Source: Azonexaceae bacterium
GTDB lineage: Bacteria; Pseudomonadota; Gammaproteobacteria; Burkholderiales; Rhodocyclaceae
Direction: 5' to 3'
Length of the DNA: 64,000 nt
Assembly (NCBI GenBank): GCA_009469675.1
Contig: SSSZ01000054.1
Location: forward strand, 1 to 64,000
Shown: piece after piece, positions 1 through 12,437 of the stretch
Numbering within the stretch: position 1 is the first letter of the stretch
Layout: every line of letters starts with the position of its first letter
Program-made: the position numbers and the translations under genes
The notes under the pieces: model-generated
Told to the model about the DNA's origin: nothing
The model's database searches: none
The model's input: only the letters and a program-made list of their open reading frames with translations

Positions 1-141
1 AGCACATCACCCTCAACCTCATCCGCCTTGACCCCTCTCCGCGTAAGGGCGGCATCAAGGCTCGACGACTCATCGCCGCCACTTCCGACAACTATCGCGC
101 TCAACTACTCGGACTCGCTTGATGTTCATGCGATTGCCCTG
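1..141 (+). mobile_element. Right end of an ISAs1-family insertion sequence (partial)
   Basis: The window opens inside an insertion sequence. The transposase reading frame ends at 122. About 19 bases later the sequence ends in GATTGCCCTG, whose complement starts CAGGGCAATC, resembling the CAGGG-type termini I recall for this family. The element would end near base 141, five bases before the ccoS stop codon. The exact end and target duplication cannot be fixed without the left end. Confidence 0.6.
3..122 (+). CDS. ISAs1-family transposase, C-terminal fragment
   Basis: This is the last 39 residues of a transposase that begins outside the window. The readable tail has an LNLIRLD segment, then KGGIKARRL and a DNY..QLL ending. 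That matches the C-terminal pattern of ISAs1-family DDE transposases (an NLLR.D segment, a K.GIK.KRL motif, then an aromatic/leucine tail). It runs towards ccoS, which lies on the other strand. Whether the full gene is intact cannot be judged. Confidence 0.7.
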   Translation, partial: HITLNLIRLDPSPRKGGIKARRLIAATSDNYRAQLLGLA

Positions 142-145
142 CAGG

Positions 146-358
146 TCAACCCTTTTCGACTTTTTTCTCCGTTTTTGGTTTTTCTGGCAATTCCGCCTCA
201 TCGCTCCGGGGTTTCGCCGGTTGGTCATCCATCAGGATGCGGAAGCCGGGGCCTTCGAGATCGTCGAATTGCCCGCTTTTCACCGACCACCAGAACAGGG
301 CTGCGATCAGGAACACCAGGACCACGGAGAGGGGAATGAGCAGGTAGAGGCTTTCCAT
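146..358 (-). CDS. ccoS: cbb3-type cytochrome oxidase assembly protein CcoS
   Basis: A 70-residue single-span membrane protein. Residues about 4-25 are hydrophobic (LYLLIPLSVVLVFLIAALFWW), followed by the family hallmark SGQFDDLEGPG at about 28-38 and a charged lysine/glutamate-rich tail. CcoS is needed for cofactor insertion into cbb3 oxidase and acts with the copper ATPase CcoI. Its ATG overlaps the ccoI stop codon (ATGA), so the two are translationally coupled. ccoN, the usual downstream neighbour in this group, is absent and an IS end takes its place. Confidence 0.93.
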   Translation of the reverse strand: MESLYLLIPLSVVLVFLIAALFWWSVKSGQFDDLEGPGFRILMDDQPAKPRSDEAELPEKPKTEKKVEKG

Positions 359-2799
359 CAGACATCCTCCAGACGCTGGATGCGCAGGGAATTGAGAACC
401 ACCAGCAAGGAACTCGCCGACATGCCGATGCCGGCGAGCCAGGGCGTGACGTAGCCGGCGATGGCGAGGGGCAAGGCGACGAAATTGTACGCGAAGGACC
501 ACCAGAGATTCTGGCGGATCACCCGCAGGCTGAATCCGGCCCGCCGGACGCCGCGACGCAGGTGGTCGAGATTTTCCGAAAGGAGGACGAAATCGGCCTG
601 GGTGCGGGCCAACTGGGCGCCGCCGCCCATGGCGACGGAAACCTGGGCCTGGGCCAGGACGGGGGCGTCGTTGACGCCGTCGCCGATCATCGCCACGACG
701 GCGCCCTCGGCCTGCAGGGCCGTGACGCAAGCGTGCTTGCCCTGGGGGGTGACGCCGGCGCGGATGTCGGCGATGCCCAGCTGGCGTCCGACCCGTTCGG
801 CGACGGCGGAAGCATCGCCGGAAAGCAGCACCACCCGTTTACCGGCGGCGAGCAAGTCCGCCACCAGGGCCTGAGCTTCGGGCCGCACTTCGTCACCCAG
901 GCGCAGAAGCGCGAGATACCCGCAGTCGTCAGCCAGGGCGACCACCGTATCACCACTGGCCAGCCATGCGGCAGCAGCGGCCGGCGGGGGGCCGGCGAGC
1001 TCGGCAGCATAGTCGGGGCGGCCGATCCGATAGCGCCGGCCGGCGATCGTCGCTTCAACGCCCTGCCCCGGCTGGCTGCGCGGCCCTTCGGCCGGGGGTA
1101 TGGCCAGGCCTTCGGCGGCCCGCCGCAGGGCCAGGGCCAGGGGGTGCTCGGAGGCCCCCTCGAGGGCCGCCGCCAGGGCGAGGCACTGCTCGCGGGAGGC
1201 GCCGCCGAGGGGCAGGACATCACGCAGCTGCATGTGGCCGGTGGTCAGGGTGCCGGTCTTGTCGAAAATGAAATGGCTCGCCCGGGCCAGCGTTTCAATG
1301 GCGTGGCCCCGGGTCACCAGGAGCCCGTCCCGGGCCAGGGCGCCGGCCGCCACGGTGAGGGCGATGGGCGTGGCGAGCGAAAGTGCGCAGGGACAGGTGA
1401 CGACCAGCACCGAAACGGTGATCCACAGCGCCCGGGCCGGATCGTAGAAGGCCCAGCCGGCGGCGACCCCGACCGCGACGACGAGGAGCGCCGCGACGAA
1501 GCGGCTGGCGATGCGATCGGCGATTTCGACCAGCCGCGGCTTTTCGGCGGCGGCCCGTTCCATGAGCTGGACGATGGCGGACAGGCGCGTCCCCTCCCCC
1601 ACCTGGTCGACGCGCACGACGAGCGGGCTTTCGGCGTTGATCGCGCCGCCGGTGACGGCTTCGCCGGGGGTTTTGGGGACGAGCCGGCTCTCCCCGGTGA
1701 GAAGGGATTCGTTGGCGCTGCTCACCCCCTCGACGACAACGCCGTCGGCGGGGATGGTTTCCCCGGGACGGACGAGCACGAGATCGCCGGCTCGCAGGTC
1801 GCCGACCACCACCTGCTCGGTGTGGCGCCGGGCCGGAAAGGCGGTCAGGCGCTGGGCGAAGGCCGGCAGCAGGCGGGCCAGGGCCTCGGTGACGCTCACC
1901 GCCTTCTGGCGGGCGGTCATTTCAAGGAAGCGCCCGCCCAGCAGGAAGAAGACGAACATGGTCACCGAATCGAAATAAACCTCCCCCGATTTGGCGAGTG
2001 TCGCCCAGACGCTGGCGGCAAACGCGGCGCCGACGCCCAGGGCGACCGGCACGTCCATGCCGACGCGACGGATCTTGAGGTCACGCCAGGCGTTGTGGAA
2101 GAAGGGGGCGGCGGAATAAAAGACGACGGGCAGGGTGAGCAGCAGACTGGCCCAGCGCAGCAGGCTTGCGACCTCGGCCGACATTTCGCCTTCGCCGGCG
2201 ACGTAGGCCGGCACGGCGTACATCATGACCTGCATCATGCCCAGCCCGGCCGCCCATAAACGCCAGATGGCATCCTGGCGTTCCCGGCGGGCCAGTTCTT
2301 CATGGCGCGAGGCGTCGTAGGGATAGGCCCGGTAGCCGATGGCGGCGATGGCTGAAAGAACGTCGGAGAGCCGGATGCGCGAAGCATCCCAGCGCACCCG
2401 CGCCCGCCGCGTGGCGTAATTGATATCCACCGCCGTCACCCCGGCCAACCGCCCGACGTGCTGCTCGTTGAGCCAGATGCAGGCGGCGCAGGTGATCCCC
2501 TCAAGGAGCAGGGAGGCTTCTCTCTCGTGTTCGCCGAGGGCCTTGACGAAGCTTTTCTGGAAATCGGCGTGGTCGAAGAGAGCCAGCTGGTCGAGCACCG
2601 CCGGCACCGTATCGCGGGGCGACTCGGGCAGGGCGCCGCGGCTCCGGTAGTAATCCTCCAGCCCGTTGGCGACGATGGCCTGGGCCACCGCCTGGCAGCC
2701 GTGGCAACACATGGCATGCGTCTGGCCGCCGATGCTCACCGGCAGATCGACGTCGCCGGGAATCGGCAGGCCGCAGTGGAAACACGAAGCTTGGGACAT
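358..2799 (-). CDS. ccoI: Copper-translocating P-type ATPase CcoI/FixI
   Basis: An 813-residue P1B-type ATPase of the slow-export class that supplies copper to cbb3 oxidase. Order of features: an N-terminal cysteine cluster (C6xxC9 and CCHGC at 31-35), a heavy-metal-associated domain with C104xxC107, a transmembrane region, the metal-binding CPC motif at 469-471, the phosphorylated aspartate D513 in DKTGT, and a C-terminal GDGVNDAP hinge before the last membrane pair. The N-terminal cysteine cluster plus the ccoS neighbour point to CcoI rather than a detoxifying CopA. It probably starts at the ATG at 2799. Confidence 0.95.
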   Translation of the reverse strand: MSQASCFHCGLPIPGDVDLPVSIGGQTHAMCCHGCQAVAQAIVANGLEDYYRSRGALPESPRDTVPAVLDQLALFDHADFQKSFVKALGEHEREASLLLEGITCAACIWLNEQHVGRLAGVTAVDINYATRRARVRWDASRIRLSDVLSAIAAIGYRAYPYDASRHEELARRERQDAIWRLWAAGLGMMQVMMYAVPAYVAGEGEMSAEVASLLRWASLLLTLPVVFYSAAPFFHNAWRDLKIRRVGMDVPVALGVGAAFAASVWATLAKSGEVYFDSVTMFVFFLLGGRFLEMTARQKAVSVTEALARLLPAFAQRLTAFPARRHTEQVVVGDLRAGDLVLVRPGETIPADGVVVEGVSSANESLLTGESRLVPKTPGEAVTGGAINAESPLVVRVDQVGEGTRLSAIVQLMERAAAEKPRLVEIADRIASRFVAALLVVAVGVAAGWAFYDPARALWITVSVLVVTCPCALSLATPIALTVAAGALARDGLLVTRGHAIETLARASHFIFDKTGTLTTGHMQLRDVLPLGGASREQCLALAAALEGASEHPLALALRRAAEGLAIPPAEGPRSQPGQGVEATIAGRRYRIGRPDYAAELAGPPPAAAAAWLASGDTVVALADDCGYLALLRLGDEVRPEAQALVADLLAAGKRVVLLSGDASAVAERVGRQLGIADIRAGVTPQGKHACVTALQAEGAVVAMIGDGVNDAPVLAQAQVSVAMGGGAQLARTQADFVLLSENLDHLRRGVRRAGFSLRVIRQNLWWSFAYNFVALPLAIAGYVTPWLAGIGMSASSLLVVLNSLRIQRLEDV

Positions 2800-2806
2800 G
2801 AAAGCG

Positions 2807-2830
2807 GAAAAGGCGCCGAAGCGCCTTTCC
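2807..2830 (-). terminator. Rho-independent terminator after the SDR gene
   Basis: An 8-bp perfect stem (AAAGGCGC/GCGCCTTT) with a UUCG loop when read on the minus strand, followed by a short T run. It lies between the dehydrogenase gene and ccoI, so ccoI is probably transcribed separately or by read-through. Confidence 0.7.
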
Positions 2831-2856
2831 TGTTAGCGTTGGAGCGAGAGTATAAG

Positions 2857-3624
2857 TTATTTGACGCCCATGCGGATGGCACCATCCAGGCGGATGACTT
2901 CGCCGTTCAAGTAGCTGTTTTCGCAAATATGCCGGACCAGCGCGGCGAATTCCGCCGGCTTGCCCATACGCGAGGGGAAGGGCACCATCTTGCCCAGGGA
3001 TTCCTGCACTTCGGCCGGCATGCCCAGCAGCATCGGGGTTTCCATGATGCCGGGCGCAATGGTCAGAACGCGAATGCCGCTCTTGGCCAGTTCCCGCGCC
3101 ACGGGCAGGGTGAGGGCGACGATGCCGCCCTTGGAGGCGGCGTAGGCGGCCTGCCCGAGCTGGCCCTCGAAGGCCGCGACGGACGCCGTGCTGACGATGA
3201 CCCCGCGCTCGCCGCCGGCATCGGGTTCGCCCTTCATCATGGCGGCGGCGGCCAGACGGATCATGTTGAAGCTGCCGATCAGGTTGATCTGGATGACCTT
3301 GGTGAAACTTTCCAGCCGGTGGGGCCCGTCGCGGCCCACCACCTTTTCGGGGGGCGCCACGCCGGCGCAGTTGACCAGGCCGTGGAGGCCGCCGAAGACC
3401 ATCAGTGCGGTATCCACCGCATTCTGGGCGCTGCCTTCATCGGCCACGTCGGTCGCGACAAAACGTGCAGCGGCGCCCAATTCGGCCGCCAGCTTCTCGC
3501 CGGCTTCGCGATTGAGGTCGGCGAGGACCACCTTGCCGCCCGCCGCCACCAGCGCTTTCGCCGTTTCCGCGCCCAGACCGGAACCCGCACCGGTCACCAG
3601 AAATACCTTGCCTGCAATCTGCAT
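2857..3624 (-). CDS. Short-chain dehydrogenase, 3-hydroxyacyl-CoA dehydrogenase type 2-like
   Basis: A 255-residue classical SDR. The NAD-binding GxxxGxG motif is TGAGSGLG at about 11-18, D38 of VVLADLN suggests NAD preference, NCAG lies near 89, and the catalytic Ser/Tyr/Lys set is STASV...YAASK near 152-168. The insertion and the PGIMETPML segment match the type-2 3-hydroxyacyl-CoA dehydrogenases (HSD17B10-like) of fatty-acid or aromatic-acid degradation. A palindrome just upstream could be the operator of a TetR-type regulator. The substrate is inferred from family resemblance only. Confidence 0.85.
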   Translation of the reverse strand: MQIAGKVFLVTGAGSGLGAETAKALVAAGGKVVLADLNREAGEKLAAELGAAARFVATDVADEGSAQNAVDTALMVFGGLHGLVNCAGVAPPEKVVGRDGPHRLESFTKVIQINLIGSFNMIRLAAAAMMKGEPDAGGERGVIVSTASVAAFEGQLGQAAYAASKGGIVALTLPVARELAKSGIRVLTIAPGIMETPMLLGMPAEVQESLGKMVPFPSRMGKPAEFAALVRHICENSYLNGEVIRLDGAIRMGVK

Positions 3625-3664
3625 TCTATCCTCCAGCCGCTCTCAGTAATGGTTTAGTGAATTT

Positions 3665-3686
3665 TTCCAAACGGTACCGTATGGAA
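3665..3686. promoter_or_regulatory. 22-bp near-perfect palindrome upstream of the SDR gene, candidate operator
   Basis: Left arm TTCCAAACGGT and right arm ACCGTATGGAA are reverse complements apart from one base pair. The palindrome lies 41-62 bases before the dehydrogenase start, a position suited to a repressor. The size and symmetry resemble TetR-family operators of acyl-CoA metabolism genes. No regulator gene is adjacent. Confidence 0.5.
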
Positions 3687-3771
3687 CAGAACACATCTTA
3701 CCCCGAGACCCGGCGATTGCAAAATCCGCCGCGGAAGACAGGCAGCAGCGGCGTTCGGCCGGCCCGCCAAA

Positions 3772-3800
3772 GAAAAAGCCCACCGCGGGGGGTGGGCTGA
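3772..3800 (-). terminator. Rho-independent terminator of tRNA-Thr
   Basis: On the minus strand an 8-bp stem (AGCCCACC/GGTGGGCT) with a 6-base loop is followed by a run of five T. It starts just after the tRNA 3' end. Confidence 0.8.
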
Positions 3801-3806
3801 TTCAAC

Positions 3807-3882
3807 TGGTGCCGCTGGCCGGAATCGAACTGGCGACCTTCGCATTACGAATGCGCTGCTCTACCAACTGAGCTACAGCGGC
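3807..3882 (-). tRNA. tRNA-Thr (anticodon CGU)
   Basis: A full cloverleaf reads on the minus strand. The acceptor arms are GCCGCTG and CAGCGGC, with discriminator A and an encoded CCA. The D-arm is GCTCAGTTGGTAGAGC, the anticodon loop TTCGTAA carries CGT, and the T-arm loop is TTCGATTC. It decodes ACG. A promoter and a terminator flank it. Confidence 0.96.
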
Positions 3883-3896
3883 ACACAAGGCGGCGG

Positions 3897-3925
3897 ATTT
3901 TACACCAGGGCCGGCCGGCGGACAA
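3897..3925 (-). promoter_or_regulatory. Putative sigma-70 promoter of tRNA-Thr
   Basis: On the minus strand TTGTCC at 3925-3920 and TAAAAT at 3902-3897 are separated by exactly 17 bases. This places transcription initiation a few bases before the tRNA 5' end. Confidence 0.65.
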
Positions 3926-4033
3926 TGTGCCCGACCGCCAACCGGCATCGACCGGGCCTGCCCGGGGCAGCGGCAGGGGCCGGGCGGCGTAGAATGTCGG
4001 CTTTGTTTTCCTCCGATCGGCCGACCGGCATCC

Positions 4034-5590
4034 ATGAATCTTCTTCGCGCCCTCGCCACCGTCAGCGGCATGACCCTCCTCTCGCGGATTCTCGGCTTCG
4101 TCCGCGATTTCATCGTGGCCCGGGCGTTCGGCGCCGGCCTCGCTACCGACGCGTTCTTTGTCGCTTTCAAGCTGCCCAACCTGTTGCGCCGCATGTTCGC
4201 CGAGGGCGCCTTTTCCCAGGCCTTCGTCCCCATTCTGGGGGAATACAAGAACAAGCGCGGCGACGCTGAAACCCGGGTGCTGGTGAACCATGTGGCCACC
4301 ATCCTCACCCTCGTGCTCTTCGCCGTCACCGCCCTGGGCGTCGCGGCGGCCCCCGTCCTGGTCTGGATCTCGGCTCCCGGCTTCGCCGCCGACGCCGACA
4401 AGTTCGAACTGACCGTCAGCCTCACCCGCATCACCTTCCCCTACATCTTCTTCATGTCCCTGGTGGCGCTGGCCGGGGGCATCCTCAACACCTGGAGCCG
4501 CTTTGCCCTGCCCGCCTTTACGCCGGTGGTGCTCAACCTCTCGTTCATCGGCATGGTGCTCTTTGCCGCGCCCTATTTCGCTCAGCCAGCGATGGCGCTC
4601 GGCTGGTCGGTGTTTCTCGGCGGCGTCCTGCAACTGGCGCTGCAGTTCCCCGCCCTGCGCCGCATCGCCATGATGCCCCGCCCCAGCCTCGACTGGCGGG
4701 CGGCCTGGGCCGACCCCGGGGTGCGGCGCATCCTCACCTTGATGGGGCCGGCGCTGGTCGGCGTTTCGGTTTCCCAGATCAGCCTGCTCATCAACACCAT
4801 CTTCGCTTCCTTCCTCGATACCGGCAGCGTTTCCTGGCTCTACTACGCCGACCGCCTGATGGAATTCCCCTCGGGCATGCTTGGGGTCGCCCTGGGGACC
4901 ATCCTCCTGCCCTCGCTTTCCAAATACCATGCCGACGCCCGCCCCGAGGACTACTCGCGGCTCCTCGACTGGGGGCTGCGCCTGACCTTGATGCTCGCCG
5001 CCCCGGCTGCCCTGGCGCTCGCCCTGCTGGCCGTGCCGCTCATCGCGACGCTCTTTCACCACGGCGCTTTCGGCGCCAACGATGTGTTGCGCACGCGGGA
5101 AGCCCTGGTCGCCTACAGTATCGGCCTCACCGGCCTGATTCTGGTCAAGGTGCTCGCCCCGGGGTTCTACGCCCGCCAGAACGTCGGCACCCCTGTCCGC
5201 ATCGCCCTCGTCTCGCTGGCCGCCACCCAGGCCATGAACGCCCTTTTCGTCTTCTGGCTGCACCTGCAGCACACCGGCCTGGCGCTCTCCATCGGCCTGG
5301 CCGCCTGCCTCAACGCGGCGCTCCTCTACTTCGGCCTGCGCCGCCACGGGGTCTACCAGCCCCAGCCCGGCTGGCTGATATTCACCGGCAAACTCGCCGT
5401 GGCCATGGGAGTCATGGGTGCCCTCCTCACCTTCGGGGTCGGCGCCGAGGGGGACTGGCTGGCCGCCGGGACGTTGCGCCGCGTGCTCCACCTTTCGGCC
5501 CTGGTCGGGCTTGGCGCGGCATCATATTTCGCTACACTATGGGTTCTGGGTTTTCGCTTGCGCGATTTCCGCCGCCGGGCCGCCGAATAG
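4034..5590 (+). CDS. murJ: Lipid II flippase MurJ
   Basis: A 518-residue polytopic inner-membrane protein of the MOP superfamily that flips undecaprenyl-linked lipid II for peptidoglycan synthesis. The N-terminal segment has the MurJ signature [19 protein letters not shown]...TDAFFVAF in order, then [18 protein letters not shown]. About 14 hydrophobic segments follow, including [20 protein letters not shown] near 275-295. It lies divergent from tRNA-Thr and 10 bases before the PEBP gene, so the two are probably cotranscribed. There is no strong Shine-Dalgarno sequence before this ATG, but the N terminus matches the family. Confidence 0.95.
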   Translation: MNLLRALATVSGMTLLSRILGFVRDFIVARAFGAGLATDAFFVAFKLPNLLRRMFAEGAFSQAFVPILGEYKNKRGDAETRVLVNHVATILTLVLFAVTALGVAAAPVLVWISAPGFAADADKFELTVSLTRITFPYIFFMSLVALAGGILNTWSRFALPAFTPVVLNLSFIGMVLFAAPYFAQPAMALGWSVFLGGVLQLALQFPALRRIAMMPRPSLDWRAAWADPGVRRILTLMGPALVGVSVSQISLLINTIFASFLDTGSVSWLYYADRLMEFPSGMLGVALGTILLPSLSKYHADARPEDYSRLLDWGLRLTLMLAAPAALALALLAVPLIATLFHHGAFGANDVLRTREALVAYSIGLTGLILVKVLAPGFYARQNVGTPVRIALVSLAATQAMNALFVFWLHLQHTGLALSIGLAACLNAALLYFGLRRHGVYQPQPGWLIFTGKLAVAMGVMGALLTFGVGAEGDWLAAGTLRRVLHLSALVGLGAASYFATLWVLGFRLRDFRRRAAE

Positions 5591-5600
5591 GAGACAGACG

Positions 5601-6227
5601 ATGCAACTCACCAGCACGAGCTTCAAGGATGGAGAGAAAATCCCCGGCGAATTCGCCTTCTGCATCCCCGACCCGGCCCATCACGTCTGCCTGGGCCGCA
5701 ACCTCAACCCCCATTTGGCCTGGACCGGCGTCCCGCCCGACACCCGCTCCTTTGCCGTGATCTGCCACGATCCCGACGTACCGAGCCGGGGCGACGATGT
5801 CAACCAGGAAGGCCGCAGCGTACCGGCCGACCTGCCGCGGGTCGATTTTTTCCATTGGATCCTGGTCGACCTTCCGCCGACCCTGCGGGAAATTCCGGCC
5901 GGCGAATTTTCCCGCGACGTCACGCCGCGGGGTAAACCCGGCCCCCAGGCGCCCCACGGCGCCCGCCAGGGAATCAACGACTACACTAGCTGGTTCGCCG
6001 GCGACAACGACATGCGCGGCGACTACTACGGCTACGACGGCCCCTGCCCACCGTGGAACGACGAACTGCTGCACCACTACGTCTTTACCGTTTTCGCCCT
6101 CGATGTCGAGAGGCTGCCCGTCGAGGGCAAGCTGGCCGGCGCCGAGGTGCGCGAGGCGATGCGCGGCCATATCCTCGGCGAAGCCCGCCTGACGGGCACC
6201 TACAGCCTCAACCCGGCGCTCGGCTGA
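5601..6227 (+). CDS. PEBP/YbhB family protein
   Basis: A 208-residue soluble protein of the phosphatidylethanolamine-binding/Raf-kinase-inhibitor-like family. It has the ligand-pocket elements NLNPHLAWTGVP (about 34-45), CHDPDVPS (about 55-62), the FFHWILVDLP strand (about 82-91) and YYGYDGPCPP (about 138-147), then HHYVFTVFALD. The ATG at 5601 has GGAGA eight bases upstream. Bacterial members lack a proven substrate. A terminator follows. Confidence 0.88.
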   Translation: MQLTSTSFKDGEKIPGEFAFCIPDPAHHVCLGRNLNPHLAWTGVPPDTRSFAVICHDPDVPSRGDDVNQEGRSVPADLPRVDFFHWILVDLPPTLREIPAGEFSRDVTPRGKPGPQAPHGARQGINDYTSWFAGDNDMRGDYYGYDGPCPPWNDELLHHYVFTVFALDVERLPVEGKLAGAEVREAMRGHILGEARLTGTYSLNPALG

Positions 6228-6248
6228 CGGGCCGGCCCGCGTCAACGG

Positions 6249-6283
6249 CAAAGGCCGCCGGGGCAAATCCGGCGGCCTTTTTC
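6249..6283 (+). terminator. Rho-independent terminator after the murJ-PEBP unit
   Basis: A perfect 11-bp GC-rich stem (AAGGCCGCCGG/CCGGCGGCCTT) with a 7-base loop, followed by TTTT. It closes the plus-strand unit. Confidence 0.85.
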
Positions 6284-6320
6284 CTGGCTGGCCACGACCG
6301 ACAAGCGGTCCGCACCGGCC

Positions 6321-6348
6321 AAGAAAAAGGCGGCCGCAGCCGCCTTTC
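6321..6348 (-). terminator. Rho-independent terminator after hppA
   Basis: On the minus strand a 9-bp perfect stem (AAAGGCGGC/GCCGCCTTT) with a 4-base loop precedes a T-rich tract. It lies about 20 bases beyond the hppA stop codon. Confidence 0.82.
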
Positions 6349-6367
6349 TCCCGCCGGGTACGGGCGA

Positions 6368-8419
<2,052 letters not shown>

Positions 8420-8493
8420 CAACTCCCTCCTTTGATTAATGAGTCAAGTTACATCGATCGAAACGGGTCCAGCCGGCCGCGGCGGGGTGGGTG

Positions 8494-9753
8494 TTAGAGC
8501 TTGAATTCCCCCAGCTTCTTGGGCACGGCACTGTTCTTGAGGCGCACGTAGTCCGGCAGGCCGCCCCGGAAGGGCGGCGGATCCTCGCCCTCGATGAGGG
8601 GGCGAAGATAGGCACGGCACGTGTCTGTTATATGAAAGCCGTCGTCCGAGATGAAATCCCGGGGCATCTTGCGTTCGACGTTGGCGACGTCCTTGAGGGG
8701 TGCAACACCGATTTCCCAAAGGTAGGGCGAATCGGACTTGCGGTCGATGGTCGGCATGACCGCGTTTTTTCCCGCCAGGGCAAGATCCACCGCCGCCTTG
8801 CCGAGAGCGTAGGCCTGATCGACGTCGGTCTTGGAGGCGATGTGGCGGGCCGAGCGCTGCAGGTAGTCGGCCAGCGCCCAATGGTACTTGTGGCCGAGGC
8901 GATCCTTGAGGAGCTGCGCCACCACCTGCCCGACCCCGCCCAACTGGGCGTGGCCGAAGGCGTCCTTGCCCCCGGCTTCGGCGATGAGCTTGCCGGAAGC
9001 GTCGGCCAATCCTTCGGAAACCGCCACCGTGCAGTAGCCGTAGCGGTCGATGCATTCCTTGGCCCGGGCGACGAAACGCTCGGGGTCGAAGGGCACCTCG
9101 GGAAAGAGCAGGATGTGGGGCGGTTCGCCCGCGCCTTCGGAAGCCAGGCCGCAGGCGGCGGTGATCCAGCCGGCGTGGCGCCCCATGACTTCGAGGACGA
9201 AGACCTTGGTCGAGGTGCGGGCCATGGAGGCGACGTCGAAGCCGGCTTCGCGCATCGAAGTGGCGACGTACTTGGCGACCGAGCCGAACCCCGGGCAGCA
9301 GTCGGTGAGCGGCAGGTCGTTGTCGACGGTCTTGGGGATGCCGACGCAGACCACCGGGTAGCCCAGCTTTTCCGAAATCTGCGAAACCTTCCAGGCGGTG
9401 TCCATGGAATCGTTGCCGCCGTTGTAGAAGAAGTAGCCGATGTCGTGGGCCTGAAAGACCTCGATCAGCCTCTCGTACTGGGCCTTGTGCTCCTCCAGGC
9501 TTTTGAGCTTGTAGCGGCAGGAACCGAAGGCGCCGGAAGGCGTGTACTTGAGGCGGGCGATATCGGCGTCGGACTCCCGGCTGGTATCGATAAGATCCTC
9601 GGTGAGGGCGCCGATGATGCCGTCGCGCCCGGCGTAGACCGTGCCGATCCGTTCGGGATAGCGGCGGGCCTCCTGGATGAGGCCGCAGGCCGTCGCGTTG
9701 ATGACGGCGGTAACACCTCCCGACTGAGCGTAGAAGGCATTTTTCGCCGCCAT
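8494..9753 (-). CDS. pfp: PPi-dependent 6-phosphofructokinase
   Basis: A 419-residue phosphofructokinase converting fructose 6-phosphate and PPi to fructose 1,6-bisphosphate and phosphate, reversibly. Two residues set the donor: D115 in GGNDS and K141 in PKTVDND. ATP enzymes have glycine at both, so this enzyme should use PPi. The catalytic aspartates of TVDND and the sugar-binding MGRHAGW are present. The ATG at 9753 follows AGGAGCGCAGG. It sits 10 bases after adk, with hppA next, which groups three PPi and adenylate energy genes. Confidence 0.95.
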   Translation of the reverse strand: MAAKNAFYAQSGGVTAVINATACGLIQEARRYPERIGTVYAGRDGIIGALTEDLIDTSRESDADIARLKYTPSGAFGSCRYKLKSLEEHKAQYERLIEVFQAHDIGYFFYNGGNDSMDTAWKVSQISEKLGYPVVCVGIPKTVDNDLPLTDCCPGFGSVAKYVATSMREAGFDVASMARTSTKVFVLEVMGRHAGWITAACGLASEGAGEPPHILLFPEVPFDPERFVARAKECIDRYGYCTVAVSEGLADASGKLIAEAGGKDAFGHAQLGGVGQVVAQLLKDRLGHKYHWALADYLQRSARHIASKTDVDQAYALGKAAVDLALAGKNAVMPTIDRKSDSPYLWEIGVAPLKDVANVERKMPRDFISDDGFHITDTCRAYLRPLIEGEDPPPFRGGLPDYVRLKNSAVPKKLGEFKL

Positions 9754-9763
9754 CCTGCGCTCC

Positions 9764-11269
<1,506 letters not shown>

Positions 11270-11273
<4 letters not shown>

Positions 11274-11446
11274 GCTTCGTCGGGTTTGAGCTGGCGGGCC
11301 TCGTCTTCGAGCATGATGGGAATGTCGTCCTTGATGGGAAAGGCCAGCTTGCAGGGCTTGCAGACCAGTTCCCGCTGCGCTTTGCGGTGTTCGAGGTTGC
11401 TCTTGCAGAGGGGGCAGACAAGGATGTCAAGAAGCCTGGCGTCCAC
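11270..11446 (-). CDS. Trm112/YcaR family small zinc-ribbon protein
   Basis: A 58-residue protein that starts at a GTG and overlaps both neighbours: its first 20 bases lie inside lpxK and its stop overlaps the kdsB start (ATGA). It has the Trm112 pattern [11 protein letters not shown] near 5-15, a second cysteine pair C29/C32 in [11 protein letters not shown], and [12 protein letters not shown] at the end. Proteins of this family are metal-binding helper proteins, and they commonly lie between lpxK and kdsB in proteobacteria. Confidence 0.9.
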
Positions 11447-12437
11447 GGATTTTCTCCAGAATGAGGTCGATGAGGGCCGGGGAAACCTCGGCCTCGACGG
11501 GCAAAACCCAGGTTTCGCCGGTCGCGAGTGTCTTGCATTTTACCGCATCCTTCTCGGTCATCAGCAGGACTCCGCCAGCGGCAAAGGCCAGGTCGGCGGC
11601 GCCGTAGGCATGATGATCGGGAAAGGGATGGGCGGTGAATTCCAGGCCGAGGTCGGCCAGGGTGCGGAAGAAGCGCCCCGGATGGCCGATCCCCGCCAGG
11701 GCGTGCAGGGGGCGGCCGGCCAGGTCGGCGGCCGTACACAGGCTGCCGGGGTCGCCCAGGCGGTAGAAGGCCCCGGGCCGCAGGGCCATGTCGAAATGGT
11801 CGATTCCCGCCGCCGCCTCGACCACCCGGCCGTCCCGCCGGCCATTGAAGACCACGGCGTCCACCGCGGCCAGCCGGGCAAGGGGTTCGCGCAGGGGGCC
11901 GGCGGGCAGGGGCCAGCCGTTGCCGGCGCCGCGGCCGTCGAAGACGGCAATTTCGACGTCGCGGGCCAGGCGGTAATGCTGCAGACCGTCGTCGCACAGG
12001 ACGAGATCGACTGCCGGATGGGCCGCCAGGAGGGCGCTGCCCGCCGCCGCCCGATCCCGCCCGATCCACACCGGGACGCCGCTTTTGTTGGCGAGCAGCA
12101 AGGGCTCGTCGCCGACCTCGGCGGCCGTTGCCCCGGCGGCGACGGCGAGGGGTCCGGCGGCGCTGCCGCCGTAGCCGCGGCTGACGATGCCCGGCTGCCG
12201 CCCCCGACGGAGCAGTTCGCGGGCAAGCCAGAGGGTGAGCGGGGTCTTGCCGGCGCCGCCGGCGGTCAGGTTGCCGACCACCACGACGGGCACGGGAAGC
12301 CGGCGGCACGGCAAGGCGCCCCGCCGGTAGAGCCGGCGCCGTAACGCCGCGGCGCCGGCGAAGAGTCCGGCCAGGGGAGCCAGCAGGGCGAGTCCCGGCC
12401 GCAGGCGGGACTCGTACCAGCGCTCCGCCAGGTACAT
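11427..12437 (-). CDS. lpxK: Tetraacyldisaccharide 4'-kinase
   Basis: A 336-residue inner-membrane-associated kinase that adds the 4'-phosphate to the lipid A precursor. It has the hydrophobic N-terminal anchor, the Walker A-like [12 protein letters not shown] near 55-66, SRGYGG near 85-90, and [13 protein letters not shown] near 149-161. It shares one base with the exbD stop region and overlaps the Trm112-like gene, so the run exbB-exbD-lpxK-Trm112-kdsB is one tightly packed operon. Confidence 0.96.
   Translation of the reverse strand: MYLAERWYESRLRPGLALLAPLAGLFAGAAALRRRLYRRGALPCRRLPVPVVVVGNLTAGGAGKTPLTLWLARELLRRGRQPGIVSRGYGGSAAGPLAVAAGATAAEVGDEPLLLANKSGVPVWIGRDRAAAGSALLAAHPAVDLVLCDDGLQHYRLARDVEIAVFDGRGAGNGWPLPAGPLREPLARLAAVDAVVFNGRRDGRVVEAAAGIDHFDMALRPGAFYRLGDPGSLCTAADLAGRPLHALAGIGHPGRFFRTLADLGLEFTAHPFPDHHAYGAADLAFAAGGVLLMTEKDAVKCKTLATGETWVLPVEAEVSPALIDLILEKIRGRQAS

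Noticed and set aside
28..339. 103-codon plus-strand open frame at the window start
   Set aside because: It is out of frame with the transposase tail and runs antisense into ccoS, with no ribosome site.
562..2259. 565-codon plus-strand open frame
   Set aside because: It is a shadow of ccoI, which carries CPC, DKTGT and GDGVNDAP motifs on the other strand.
3845..5491. 548-codon minus-strand open frame
   Set aside because: It is antisense to murJ and rich in Gly/Glu/Gln with no family pattern; the plus-strand MurJ signatures are clear.
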